DNA of 64,000 bases from Halalkalibacter oceani (lineage in GTDB: Bacteria; Bacillota; Bacilli; Bacillales; Bacillaceae_D), in assembly GCF_023715705.1 (NCBI RefSeq), contig NZ_JAMBOS010000002.1, forward strand, positions 293,208 through 357,207. Direction: 5' to 3'. The notes under the pieces are model-generated. The model was not told the origin of the DNA. It ran no database searches and saw nothing but the letters and a program-made list of their open reading frames with translations. Every line of letters starts with the position of its first letter. Positions within the stretch are counted from its first letter, which is position 1. The position numbers and the translations under genes are program-made. Below, piece by piece: positions 42,693-50,340 of the stretch.

Positions 42693-42740
42693 CTGTCTCA
42701 AAAAAGAGTACGGCAGTCTTCTTGTTTGAGACAGCCTCCT
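42693..42740. terminator. second hairpin, terminator for the minus-strand gene at 42775
   Basis: CTGTCTCAAA (42693-42702) and TTTGAGACAG (42725-42734) form a perfect 10-bp stem. The core GGCTGTCTCAAA relates it to the terminator family. Confidence 0.65.
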
Positions 42741-42774
42741 TTTGTAAAAATAGGTGAAGGAACCTGAAAGACGG

Positions 42775-43374
42775 CTAAAGCAGCTGTTCTACCTGTTCGC
42801 GTCGCGACAGCAGTTTTTTCAGTTTTTTCTTATGGGAATCAATTTGCCATTGATCCGACTCGAGTAGCGCTTCGTGCAGCTCCATCAAGACATAATCAAT
42901 CTCCAGGTTCATCATATTAATCAACGTTTTCGGTTCAAGTGACTTGTCATCATCCTTGTACTGAATCAGGGATCCATTTCGGTTCATCATGACTTTTTCA
43001 CTCCCATCAATTTCAATCATAGATTCAATGTCGCCGGCCTGGTATGACGTAATATAGAGGGGACCCTCTGTTGCCCGTTTGACGATGCCATTGCCTTTTT
43101 CATTTTGCAATAACTTTTCCAGGGCATTTGCCAGAGTATCATCATAAATGTGAAGGCAATCAGCAGAAAGAGTGAGGAAATCGCTATTTCGCACAAAAGG
43201 GAGTTCGTGGCTGGATCCATCAAGCTCAATCATGAGATAAATGGTTTTTGCATCATAACGCCAAAAGAGTGAATAATGTTGACTCATCATTCGTTTGATA
43301 AATTGGTGTAGGGCTTGTTTGCTCAACTCAATGTAAACTTCGGAAAACTCCACATCGACAAACGAATCTCTCAT
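42775..43374 (-). CDS. uncharacterised protein
   Basis: A 199-residue soluble protein (MRDSFVDVEFSEVYIELSK...) that I do not recognise. It is acidic, with a predicted alpha/beta N-terminal part and a helical, basic C terminus (DSHKKKLKKLLSRREQVEQLL). The ATG at 43374 lies 13 bases after AAAGGAG; the GTG at 43386 is only one base away from it. It is a single gene between two hairpins and a GNAT gene. Confidence 0.65.
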   Translation of the reverse strand: MRDSFVDVEFSEVYIELSKQALHQFIKRMMSQHYSLFWRYDAKTIYLMIELDGSSHELPFVRNSDFLTLSADCLHIYDDTLANALEKLLQNEKGNGIVKRATEGPLYITSYQAGDIESMIEIDGSEKVMMNRNGSLIQYKDDDKSLEPKTLINMMNLEIDYVLMELHEALLESDQWQIDSHKKKLKKLLSRREQVEQLL

Positions 43375-43506
43375 GATTTTATGCACGCTCCTTTAACTCC
43401 CTCATGTCTTAGCTGATTAGGTTGCTATATCATATGTTGAAAAGGAAAAAAAAAGAAGCAAAATGCCCAGTTTACGGCGAAATGGGCGCGAGCTGAAAAA
43501 GAAATG

Positions 43507-43555
43507 AAAAAAGCGACCCCGGGCATTTGTTCCCGTGGATCGCTTTTTTTCTTTT
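43507..43555. terminator. bidirectional terminator
   Basis: AAAAAGCGACCCCGGG pairs with CCCGTGGATCGCTTTTTTT around the 8-base loop; T runs occur on both sides. It terminates the GNAT gene on the minus strand. Confidence 0.8.
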
Positions 43556-43578
43556 TATATAGGCTGACAAGACTGTCC

Positions 43579-44034
43579 CTAAAAACGGAAACCGTACCGC
43601 TTCGAGATAATGTCATAAAAGCCGAGCGAGTTATAGAGGGCTTTTGTCGCTTCATTGTTAATCCCTGTTTCAAGCTCAATGCCTTTGATCTTTTGTTGTT
43701 CTGCCCAGTAAATGACATGAAGCAACAGCTTCTTTGCAATTCCCTGATTGCGGTGCTGCTTATCGACATAAAGATCGTTCAACCAAATATAATGACCGCC
43801 TTTGTCAATGCTCAGCCCTACATTAAAAAAGGCGGCACCGACAAGCGTGTCCTCTTTTTCCGCTACGAAAATATGAGCCTGGGAATGGGGCGCCAATGCC
43901 AGCTCAATCGTTGTTAAAAGTTGTGAATAGGCATCCTTTGGGCCGAGTGCTTCCATTTGTCCCATTAGTAAGTCCGCCACACGTTCCTGAAGGTGAGCGC
44001 TTGCTCCACTCTCGACCTTATACACCTTTACCAT
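43579..44034 (-). CDS. GNAT-family N-acetyltransferase
   Basis: A 151-residue acetyltransferase. The acetyl-CoA binding motif A is DLYVDKQHRNQGIAKKLLLHV (Q/RxxGxG/A form), and motif B ends NEATKALYNSLGF. The start ATG at 44034 (MVKVYKVESG) has AGGAGG 9 bases upstream; the frame further upstream is only the shadow of the next gene. Substrate unknown. Confidence 0.9.
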   Translation of the reverse strand: MVKVYKVESGASAHLQERVADLLMGQMEALGPKDAYSQLLTTIELALAPHSQAHIFVAEKEDTLVGAAFFNVGLSIDKGGHYIWLNDLYVDKQHRNQGIAKKLLLHVIYWAEQQKIKGIELETGINNEATKALYNSLGFYDIISKRYGFRF

Positions 44035-44131
44035 TCTCTCTTTTCCTCCTATAAAAGAACATCCGAAATAAGCTCTCCTGTTAGCGTAACATAAAAGGAA
44101 GAGAGAGAGTAGTAGAATTTTTTCAAGACCG

Positions 44132-44359
44132 TTACTCGGTTTGTTCGAGATCACCGAGCTGAAGCAGTTGTTCCTGGAGGTTCGCCAGCTGTTCCTGCTC
44201 AGCCGGTGTTGAATTGGCGAATGCGGAGGAAAGAGCTTGTTTCGCGCGGCTGTATTCCTTTTGAACCGCCTCCCGCTGGATGTCCGTCTCAGCGGCCAGC
44301 GCGAGGAGCTCAGCCCGGGCGACGGCCTCACGCGCCTCCTGATAAAGTGGATTTCCCAT
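44132..44359 (-). CDS. small helical protein, DUF3813-like
   Basis: A 75-residue, Ala/Glu/Gln-rich helical protein (MGNPLYQEAREAVARAELL...) resembling the small Bacillus DUF3813 family as I recall it. Its ATG overlaps the TAA of the preceding small gene (TAATG), so the two are translationally coupled. Function unknown. Confidence 0.7.
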   Translation of the reverse strand: MGNPLYQEAREAVARAELLALAAETDIQREAVQKEYSRAKQALSSAFANSTPAEQEQLANLQEQLLQLGDLEQTE

Positions 44360-44478
44360 TAGCGTGTCCCACCTTTACGCTCGTTTTGATTAGGCTGCTT
44401 GCCCTCTGTTTCATTAGCGGGCTGGACAGCATCCTTTCCTTGCTGAACGGCGCGTTTTGACCGTGATCGTTTGCTCAT
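44359..44478 (-). CDS. very small basic protein
   Basis: A 39-residue hydrophilic protein (MSKRSRSKRAVQQGKDAVQ...) with an excellent AAAGGAG site 9 bases before the ATG. The Arg/Lys-rich start and Gln/Asn-rich remainder suggest a disordered, perhaps nucleic-acid-binding peptide. TAATG overlap with the DUF3813-like gene supports it as a real gene. Confidence 0.68.
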   Translation of the reverse strand: MSKRSRSKRAVQQGKDAVQPANETEGKQPNQNERKGGTR

Positions 44479-44670
44479 AATTCATCGCTCCTTTTCACAT
44501 ATTTACGTTTAACATTCCCTGTATGGACAAAAGCATTCCTGAGGAAGTGGAGTGGGCATGTATAAAATTGTTAGGATTTGTTCAAAACTTTTATACAGTA
44601 TCTATGGTATGATAGCAGCGAAGATTGACGGGCTTCCCTGTTTATTCTCCATTAAAGGAGGTTTGTGAAA

Positions 44671-45585
44671 ATGGAAATACTGTTTGACACGTTTAGTTTT
44701 CGCGCGCTTTGGACACCTGAATTGTTCATTCCGCTGTTTGCTATAGGCATTCTTTATTTTATTCTGATCAGCCGCTGGCGCTCCTTTACGCTCGGGGAAC
44801 AGGTACCGATGAGGCAGCGATTCTATTTTGTTTCAGCGCTAGTGGCGCTTTATCTGGGCTGGGGCAGTCCACTATATATTGCCGGCCATATTATGATCAG
44901 CTTTCATATGGCCCAGATGGTCCTTGCCTACTTTGTCGCGGTTCCGCTTTTTTTGCTTGGGATTCCATCCTGGATGTTTCGGACCGTGATCGAACGGTGG
45001 AGGACACCGGTTACCGAGCAAATCGCCCGCGTTGTATGGAGCCCGATTGTCGCGTTGTTTCTTTTTAATGGGCTGTTTTCTTTGTACCATGTTCCGTTCA
45101 TGTTCGACACGTTAATGCAGAACACCATTTTGCACAGCTTTTATGAGTACGGGCTGTTATTGTCGGCGGCGCTCATGTGGTGGCATATGATTGCCCCGGT
45201 TCCGAATATGTTTCCGTTGTCTGATTTGCGCCGGATCGGCTATATTTTCGCCAACGGTATTCTGATTACACCGGCCTGCGCCTTGATTATTTTTGCCCCT
45301 GTGCCGCTTTATCAAACGTATATCGATCCGTCTGTCTGGGCCAGTGTGATGGCTTTTTGCCTGCCTGCCGGTGCCGAGGTGCCGCTTAACATTTTTGCCG
45401 GGCCGGACTCATTCCGTTTTCTTGAGCCGCGGATGGATCAGCAGCTTGCCGGTGTGTTTATGAAAATCGCCCAGGAGCTGATGTACGGATTTACAATCGG
45501 TTATGTGTTTAAGCAGTGGCTTTCCAAAGAAAAACAGCAGGACGGGGAGCTGACGATCAGTGATGTTCCGGTTGTAAAGCCGTAA
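44671..45585 (+). CDS. ctaG: CtaG (caa3-type) cytochrome c oxidase assembly protein
   Basis: A 304-residue polytopic membrane protein of the caa3_CtaG family, needed for caa3 oxidase assembly in Bacillus, probably in copper delivery. Landmarks: HMISFHMAQMVLAYFVAVPLFLLG, the following LFNGLFSLYHVP, and HSFYEYGLLLSAALMWWHMIAPVP, a series of His-containing helices. The ATG at 44671 is 9 bases after AAAGGAGG. In B. subtilis ctaG ends the ctaCDEFG operon; here it instead heads an operon with an SCO gene and a redoxin gene. An extended -10 (TGGTATGAT) lies at 44605-44613. Confidence 0.94.
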   Translation: MEILFDTFSFRALWTPELFIPLFAIGILYFILISRWRSFTLGEQVPMRQRFYFVSALVALYLGWGSPLYIAGHIMISFHMAQMVLAYFVAVPLFLLGIPSWMFRTVIERWRTPVTEQIARVVWSPIVALFLFNGLFSLYHVPFMFDTLMQNTILHSFYEYGLLLSAALMWWHMIAPVPNMFPLSDLRRIGYIFANGILITPACALIIFAPVPLYQTYIDPSVWASVMAFCLPAGAEVPLNIFAGPDSFRFLEPRMDQQLAGVFMKIAQELMYGFTIGYVFKQWLSKEKQQDGELTISDVPVVKP

Positions 45586-45611
45586 ATAAAGAGAAAAGAG
45601 AGGAAAAGAGG

Positions 45612-46217
45612 ATGAAACGATTACTTATATTCGTGGGGCTAGTAGTGCTGTTGAGCGGCTGTGGGTGGATGTATGAACTTGGTGGCGGCGCTTCATCTGA
45701 CTTTGATATAGCTGAGGCTGGACTGACCGTACCGGAATTTACGTTTGTCAATCAGGACGACGAGCCTTACGGGACAGAGCAGTTGACCGGACAATATTGG
45801 CTGGCCAATTTAATTTTTACCCATTGTCCGTCGGTTTGTCCGACGATGACACCGAATATGCGCAACCTCCAGACGGCGATGCAGGAGGAGGGAATTGAGA
45901 TGGGCTATATCTCCTTCACGGTTGATCCGGAGCGTGATACGCCGGAGCTGCTGAAGTCGTACGCGACAAATGTCGGGGCTAACGGGGAGACATGGAAGTT
46001 CCTTACCGGCTATGATATTGAAGAGATCACCGACCTCTCGATGACGGCGTTCGCCTCACCTGTTCAGCCGCTGGAAGACGATATTGGGCATACGACCGCT
46101 TTCTTTCTGGTTGACCCGGAAGGAAACGTAATCCGGAAGTATGATGGTTTGCAATCGGATCAGGAGCCGATTATCGCTGATTTAATCGAAACGGTCCAAT
46201 CGAACGAAGCTGAATAA
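45612..46217 (+). CDS. SCO1/SenC-type copper chaperone lipoprotein
   Basis: A 201-residue thioredoxin-fold lipoprotein that delivers copper or reduces thiols at the CuA site of cytochrome c oxidase. The signal peptide ends in LLSGC (lipobox). The metal and redox motif CPSVCP (CxxxC) is at about residue 75, and the distal His is in DIGHTTAFFLV. B. subtilis YpmQ is the type. It lies 26 bases after ctaG and 23 before the redoxin gene, so all three probably act on oxidase assembly outside the membrane. Confidence 0.94.
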   Translation: MKRLLIFVGLVVLLSGCGWMYELGGGASSDFDIAEAGLTVPEFTFVNQDDEPYGTEQLTGQYWLANLIFTHCPSVCPTMTPNMRNLQTAMQEEGIEMGYISFTVDPERDTPELLKSYATNVGANGETWKFLTGYDIEEITDLSMTAFASPVQPLEDDIGHTTAFFLVDPEGNVIRKYDGLQSDQEPIIADLIETVQSNEAE

Positions 46218-46240
46218 TAATAAAAGAGGAGGTGGATGGA

Positions 46241-46762
46241 ATGGGAAATTGGAGAAGAAAAACGATCATCGGCTTTCTCGCGCTGCTTTCCATGATAGCG
46301 GTGCTCGCCGGCTGTGGTACGGACGAGGAGCAGGCTGGAGAGCTGACATTGGTGAATGAGCAGGGGGAAGAAGTAACGCTGTCCAACAAGGACCGGGCAA
46401 CGATTCTCTTTCATTTTACTGAAGTTGGCTGAGGACTTTGCCAGCAGCAGCTGGTTCAGCTGCAAGAGAATGTAGCATTGTTTGACGATCTGGATGCCGA
46501 CCTTTATGCCATCAGTGCGGATTCGCCGGATCATTCCTTGGCGTTAAAGGAGGCCGGTGAATTCACCTATTCGTTTTTGTCGGATGAATCGCTTACGGTA
46601 CTTGACTATGTCCAGATGAAGGATGAGGAGCATCAGATGTCCTATCGTGGCATTAGCATCCTTGATGAAAATGGAGAGTATTTGTTCCATCAGATTAATG
46701 ATCACTGGGGCGAGCAGATTGAAGAAACCGCCCAACTGATTTATGATCAACTGAATGAATAA
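46241..46762 (+). CDS. thioredoxin-fold (peroxiredoxin-like) lipoprotein with in-frame TGA: candidate selenoprotein
   Basis: Reads as one 174-codon frame broken only by TGA at 46430-46432 (codon 64). The N-terminal part has a lipoprotein signal peptide with lipobox LAGC. The part after TGA keeps the AhpC/TSA-like fold (LYAISADSPDHSLAL, YSFLSDES, GISILDENGEYLF). Around the TGA the product is TILFHFTEVG-U-GLCQQQLVQL, so the TGA falls on the first Cys of the WCPFC-type CxxC motif of relatives and the second Cys is kept (UxxC). A 7-bp hairpin GCAGCTG-GTT-CAGCTGC lies at 46447-46463, 21 bases after TGA, as in bacterial SECIS elements. ATG at 46241 is 8 bases after GGAGG. A nonsense-mutated pseudogene is the alternative. 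Confidence 0.72.
46447..46463 (+). promoter_or_regulatory. candidate bacterial SECIS hairpin
   Basis: Perfect 7-bp stem GCAGCTG/CAGCTGC with loop GTT, starting with G. Twenty-one bases separate the TGA from the loop, inside the 16-37 base range usually quoted for bacterial SECIS elements. A competing stem CCAGC-AGCA-GCTGG (46441-46454) is possible. The run of CAG/CTG codons could produce such stems by chance. Confidence 0.5.
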
Positions 46763-46774
46763 GAATGAATAAAG

Positions 46775-46820
46775 GCAGCGGCCGTTCTGGGCAATTTGGG
46801 CAGAGCGGCCGCTGTTTTTT
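46775..46820 (+). terminator. terminator of the ctaG-SCO-redoxin operon
   Basis: CAGCGGCCGTTCTG pairs with CAGAGCGGCCGCTG, then TTTTTT: a strong rho-independent terminator directly after the redoxin gene. Its position supports the redoxin frame ending at 46762 rather than at the TGA. Confidence 0.9.
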
Positions 46821-46909
46821 CAGGAACTTTATAAATAGAGAGCGCTTGCCGAGGACGGTGGGCGTTCTTTTTTTTCTTGCAGAGGGGGCTGGGAATCCCG
46901 CTATCTCCG
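46821..46909. other. spacer with a second hairpin
   Basis: GAGCGCTTGCC...GGGCGTTC followed by eight T (near 46840-46877) looks like a second, weaker terminator. Nothing coding is seen. Confidence 0.4.
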
Positions 46910-47054
46910 AAGCTGCTGAAAAAGTTCGATTTTCACTTTTTCAACAGCTTTTTCGTAATGAGCGTAGCCGTTGCCTGATTTTGAAAGCCTTGCTACGAGT
47001 GGGTTCCTCGAAGCAAGATCTTCGAGTTACGAAAAGGAAAGTTTTTCAGTAGCC
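46910..47054 (+). repeat. dispersed intergenic repeat, copy B
   Basis: A 145-bp copy in direct orientation relative to copy C and inverted relative to copy A. It starts AAGCTGCTGAAAAAGT with a hairpin to ACTTTTTCAACAGC, has the GAGCGTAGCCGTTGCCTGAT and TTCCTCGAAGCAAG blocks, and ends GTTTTTCAGTAGCC. It lacks an internal segment of about 30 bases (the GCGCGCAACGCGC part) present in A and C. Confidence 0.85.
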
Positions 47055-47128
47055 TCCTATCTCCCGCAGTTTTGGCGAAAAAGAGAACATCAGCGGAGAA
47101 AATCGGTTTATGATTTTTTTAAGTTATT

Positions 47129-47178
47129 TGAAATAAAATAAAAATACAGTTGAATTAATTTTTATACATATATATAAT
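47129..47178 (+). promoter_or_regulatory. argC promoter with ARG-box-like operator
   Basis: TTGAAT at 47150-47155 and TATAAT at 47173-47178 with 17-base spacing form a sigma-A promoter. TGAATTAATTTTTATACA (47151-47168) resembles the ArgR/AhrC ARG box and covers the -35 and spacer. A second AT-rich box-like segment lies at about 47129-47148. This fits arginine repression of the cluster. Confidence 0.72.
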
Positions 47179-47227
47179 GAGTACCAAGATCAAAAAACGA
47201 GAGCGAGACGGAACGGGGAGAGAGAAA

Positions 47228-48265
47228 ATGCGAGTAGGGATTATTGGTGCAACAGGATATGGTGGCGCGGAGCTGCTGCGGATGCTCAAAAACCACCCTC
47301 ACGTTGAAGAGGTCGTGCTCTATACGTCCTCGAAAGAAGGAATGAATATTAATGAATCTTATCCACATCTTTCAGCGATCTATGAGCAAGATTTAAAGCC
47401 GATCGATCCGGATACGCTGAAAAATGAAGTAGAGGCTGTCTTTCTGGCGACGCCGCCTGGCGTATCGGCGGAATGGTCGCAAACGATTGTTGAATCAGGC
47501 TGTCAGGTGATTGACCTGTCAGGTGACTTGCGTTTGCGCAGTCCCGAGCAGTACAAAGCATGGTATAAGCGCGAGGCGGCGGCAAAGTCGGTCATCGACC
47601 AGGCTGTATACGGGCTGACTGAGTGGAGGCGCGAGGAAATCCGCGATGCAAGGCTGATCGCAAACCCGGGCTGCTATCCTACCGCGACATTACTCGGGCT
47701 GGCGCCGCTCGTTCAGAAAGGATTGGTGCGGCCTGATTCGATTATTATAGATGCGAAATCCGGCACATCCGGGGCAGGACGTACGCCATCCGCGATCACC
47801 CACTTTAGTGAGATGAATGAGAATTTCAAAATCTATCAAATTAATCAGCATAAGCATATCCCGGAAATTGAGCAGCAGCTCAACGATTGGAACGAGGAGA
47901 TGGCAGCGGTGACGTTTCAGCCCCATCTCGTCCCGATGGTCAGAGGGATTATGGCAACGATCTATCTGACGGCGAAGAAGGAAACCCGGGAACAGGAGCT
48001 GCGGGAGCTTTATCAAACAGCGTATGAAAAGGAGCCGTTTGTCCGAATTCGTAAGCAGGGCAGCTATCCGGCGACGAAGGAAGTATACGGAAGCAATTAT
48101 TGTGACATCGGTGTTACCTATGATGAACGAACAGGACGGATTACGGTCGTATCTGTTATTGATAATGTCGTAAAGGGTGCCTCCGGTCAGGCGATACAAA
48201 ATTTTAATGTGATGAATGGATTCGATGAGGAAGCAGGGTTAACACTCGTGCCGATGTATCCATAA
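47228..48265 (+). CDS. argC: N-acetyl-gamma-glutamyl-phosphate reductase
   Basis: A 345-residue NADPH-dependent reductase, third step of arginine synthesis. It has the Rossmann motif GIIGATGYGGAELLRML at the N terminus and the catalytic-Cys motif ANPGCYPTATLLGL (about residue 150), then SGTSGAGRTP. The ATG at 47228 follows GGGGAG; the upstream ATG at 47177 overlaps the promoter. First gene of the arg cluster. Confidence 0.96.
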   Translation: MRVGIIGATGYGGAELLRMLKNHPHVEEVVLYTSSKEGMNINESYPHLSAIYEQDLKPIDPDTLKNEVEAVFLATPPGVSAEWSQTIVESGCQVIDLSGDLRLRSPEQYKAWYKREAAAKSVIDQAVYGLTEWRREEIRDARLIANPGCYPTATLLGLAPLVQKGLVRPDSIIIDAKSGTSGAGRTPSAITHFSEMNENFKIYQINQHKHIPEIEQQLNDWNEEMAAVTFQPHLVPMVRGIMATIYLTAKKETREQELRELYQTAYEKEPFVRIRKQGSYPATKEVYGSNYCDIGVTYDERTGRITVVSVIDNVVKGASGQAIQNFNVMNGFDEEAGLTLVPMYP

Positions 48266-48283
48266 TGGAGAGGTGGTACACAA

Positions 48284-49519
48284 ATGAAAGGAATTGCTAA
48301 CGCACCAGAAATGATCGAAGTTGAGAGTGGCAGCATTATTACACCAAAAGGATTCCACGCGAACGGAGTATATACAGGGGTAAAGAGAAAACGCCTCGAT
48401 CTTGGCGCGATCTATTGCGACGTACCGGCAAGCTCGGCGGCTGTTTATACATGTAATCGAATCCAGGCGGCACCTTTACAAGTGACGAAGGAAAGCATTA
48501 TGAAAGAAGGCAAGCTACAGGCGATTGTCGTCAATAGCGGGAACGCCAATGCCTGCACAGGGGAACGGGGCATAAAGGACGCCTATGAAATGCGGAAAGC
48601 AAGCGCCGCTCATTTTCAGGTGCCTGAACATTATGTAGCGGTAACGTCGACGGGGGTAATCGGTGAGTATATGCCGATGGATAAAGTGCTGCCCGGAATT
48701 GAACAGTTGAAGCCGGAAGCCTCCCTTGAAGGTGCAGAGGCGTTCAATCAGGCGATTTTGACAACTGATACAATGAACAAAAAAACGTGTTTTCAGACAA
48801 CCGTAAATGGGAAAGTCGTTTCCATAGGAGGAGTCGCCAAAGGATCGGGAATGATTAATCCGAATATGGCGACGATGCTCTCCTTCATCACAACTGATGC
48901 GGTAATTGAACCGCCGGTGCTGCAGCAGGCACTCTCACAGATTACGAATCAAACATTCAATCGAATTACAGTCGACGGAGACACATCAACAAATGATATG
49001 GTCGTCGTGATGGCATCAGGGTTGGCCGGACACGATACACTGACGCCGGAGCACCCTGACTGGTCTTCATTCTATCAAGCTTTGAAACAAACATGTGAGT
49101 CATTGGCGAAGAAAATCGCCAGAGACGGAGAGGGAGCGACAAAGCTGATTGAAGTTCAGGTCAATGGGGCGCTGAACGATGAGGAGGCGGGGAAGATCGC
49201 CAAAAAAATCGTCGGTTCCGATCTGGTGAAGTCGGCTGTCTATGGCGCTGACGCGAACTGGGGCAGAATCATTTGCGCGATCGGCTACAGCGGCTGTGAA
49301 ATCAACCCTGAAACAATTGACATTGCGATCGGTCCCATCCAAACATTGCAGAAGAGCCAGCCGCTCGTCTTTTCGGAGGAGGCGGCAACCGCGTATTTGC
49401 AGGGAGAGGAAACGGTTTTCATTAACGTCGATCTTCATATCGGCACTGGAACCGGAAAAGCATGGGGCTGTGATCTGACATATGATTATGTCCGGATAAA
49501 TGCCGGTTATCGAACCTAA
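48284..49519 (+). CDS. argJ: bifunctional ornithine acetyltransferase / N-acetylglutamate synthase
   Basis: A 411-residue enzyme that recycles the acetyl group from N-acetylornithine to glutamate. It is made as a precursor that cleaves itself at the Ala-Thr bond in KGSGMINPNMATMLSF, where Thr becomes the nucleophile. The oxyanion motif VTSTGVIGEYMP is present. Normal length. It lies 18 bases after argC. Confidence 0.96.
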   Translation: MKGIANAPEMIEVESGSIITPKGFHANGVYTGVKRKRLDLGAIYCDVPASSAAVYTCNRIQAAPLQVTKESIMKEGKLQAIVVNSGNANACTGERGIKDAYEMRKASAAHFQVPEHYVAVTSTGVIGEYMPMDKVLPGIEQLKPEASLEGAEAFNQAILTTDTMNKKTCFQTTVNGKVVSIGGVAKGSGMINPNMATMLSFITTDAVIEPPVLQQALSQITNQTFNRITVDGDTSTNDMVVVMASGLAGHDTLTPEHPDWSSFYQALKQTCESLAKKIARDGEGATKLIEVQVNGALNDEEAGKIAKKIVGSDLVKSAVYGADANWGRIICAIGYSGCEINPETIDIAIGPIQTLQKSQPLVFSEEAATAYLQGEETVFINVDLHIGTGTGKAWGCDLTYDYVRINAGYRT

Positions 49520-49538
49520 GCGGACAGGGGGAGAAGAC

Positions 49539-50327
49539 GTGAAGAATATTAGTGTAATCAAATGTGGCGGCAGCACGATTTCCGAGCTTTCAGAGGCCTT
49601 TTTCAAAAGCGTGCTCCTCATGCAACAGGAAGGCAGGCATCCGATCATCGTCCACGGCGGCGGTCCTGATATTAATCAGATGTTGACGAAGCTTAAGGTG
49701 GAATCGGAGTTTGTCGACGGACTTCGGAAAACGACCGCCGATGTGCTTGAAACGGTCGAAATGGTCCTTTGCGGCAAGGTCAATAAGCAGGTTGTGACCC
49801 AGCTTCAGCAGGCAGGAGGAAAAGTGGTCGGACTGTCCGGCTGTGACGGGAGGCTGCTGCAGGTCGAGGCGGTCAATCAGGCCAGGCTTGGCTATGTCGG
49901 GGAAGTTCAAGCGGTGAATGGGGAGCTGTTGCTCGCCTTAATGGAAATGGGAATTATTCCGGTCATCGCGCCAATCGGCATTAATGACGCGGGTGATCAT
50001 TATAATGTGAACGCCGATAGCGCCGCGGCAGCGGTAGCCAGGGAGCTTGGGGCCGAGCAGCTCGTGTTCGTGACCGATGTTGACGGTATTTTGAAGGATG
50101 GCGAATGTCTTGAGCAGGTCACGGCGGAGGAGATTGAGGCATACATTGCCGACGGGACGATTTACGGAGGTATGCTGCCAAAAGTCAGGGCGGCGTTATC
50201 GACATTAACGGATACGCTGCAATCGGTGATGATTATGAATGGCAAAGCAACGACCATCGCCGAGAACGGCACAGTAAAAGGAACGACGATCGTTAAATCA
50301 GCGAAGATGAAGCTGTCGGCGACGTGA
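49539..50327 (+). CDS. argB: acetylglutamate kinase
   Basis: A 262-residue amino acid kinase that phosphorylates N-acetylglutamate. It has IKCGGSTI near the start, VHGGGPDINQML for substrate binding, and NVNADSAAAAVARELGAE with DVDGIL for ATP and Mg. The GTG at 49539 follows AGGGGGAG; the ATG at 49500 lies inside argJ. In arginine-cycling pathways this enzyme is often feedback-inhibited by arginine, but it lacks the long N-terminal helix of strongly arginine-sensitive forms. Confidence 0.95.
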   Translation: MKNISVIKCGGSTISELSEAFFKSVLLMQQEGRHPIIVHGGGPDINQMLTKLKVESEFVDGLRKTTADVLETVEMVLCGKVNKQVVTQLQQAGGKVVGLSGCDGRLLQVEAVNQARLGYVGEVQAVNGELLLALMEMGIIPVIAPIGINDAGDHYNVNADSAAAAVARELGAEQLVFVTDVDGILKDGECLEQVTAEEIEAYIADGTIYGGMLPKVRAALSTLTDTLQSVMIMNGKATTIAENGTVKGTTIVKSAKMKLSAT

Positions 50328-50340
50328 GGAGGAAACTGGA

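Noticed and set aside
46478..46762. Independent gene starting at the ATG after the TGA
   Set aside because: No ribosome binding site before 46478, it would lack the CxxC region, and the upstream lipoprotein part would have no fold; one recoded or mutated gene is more sensible.
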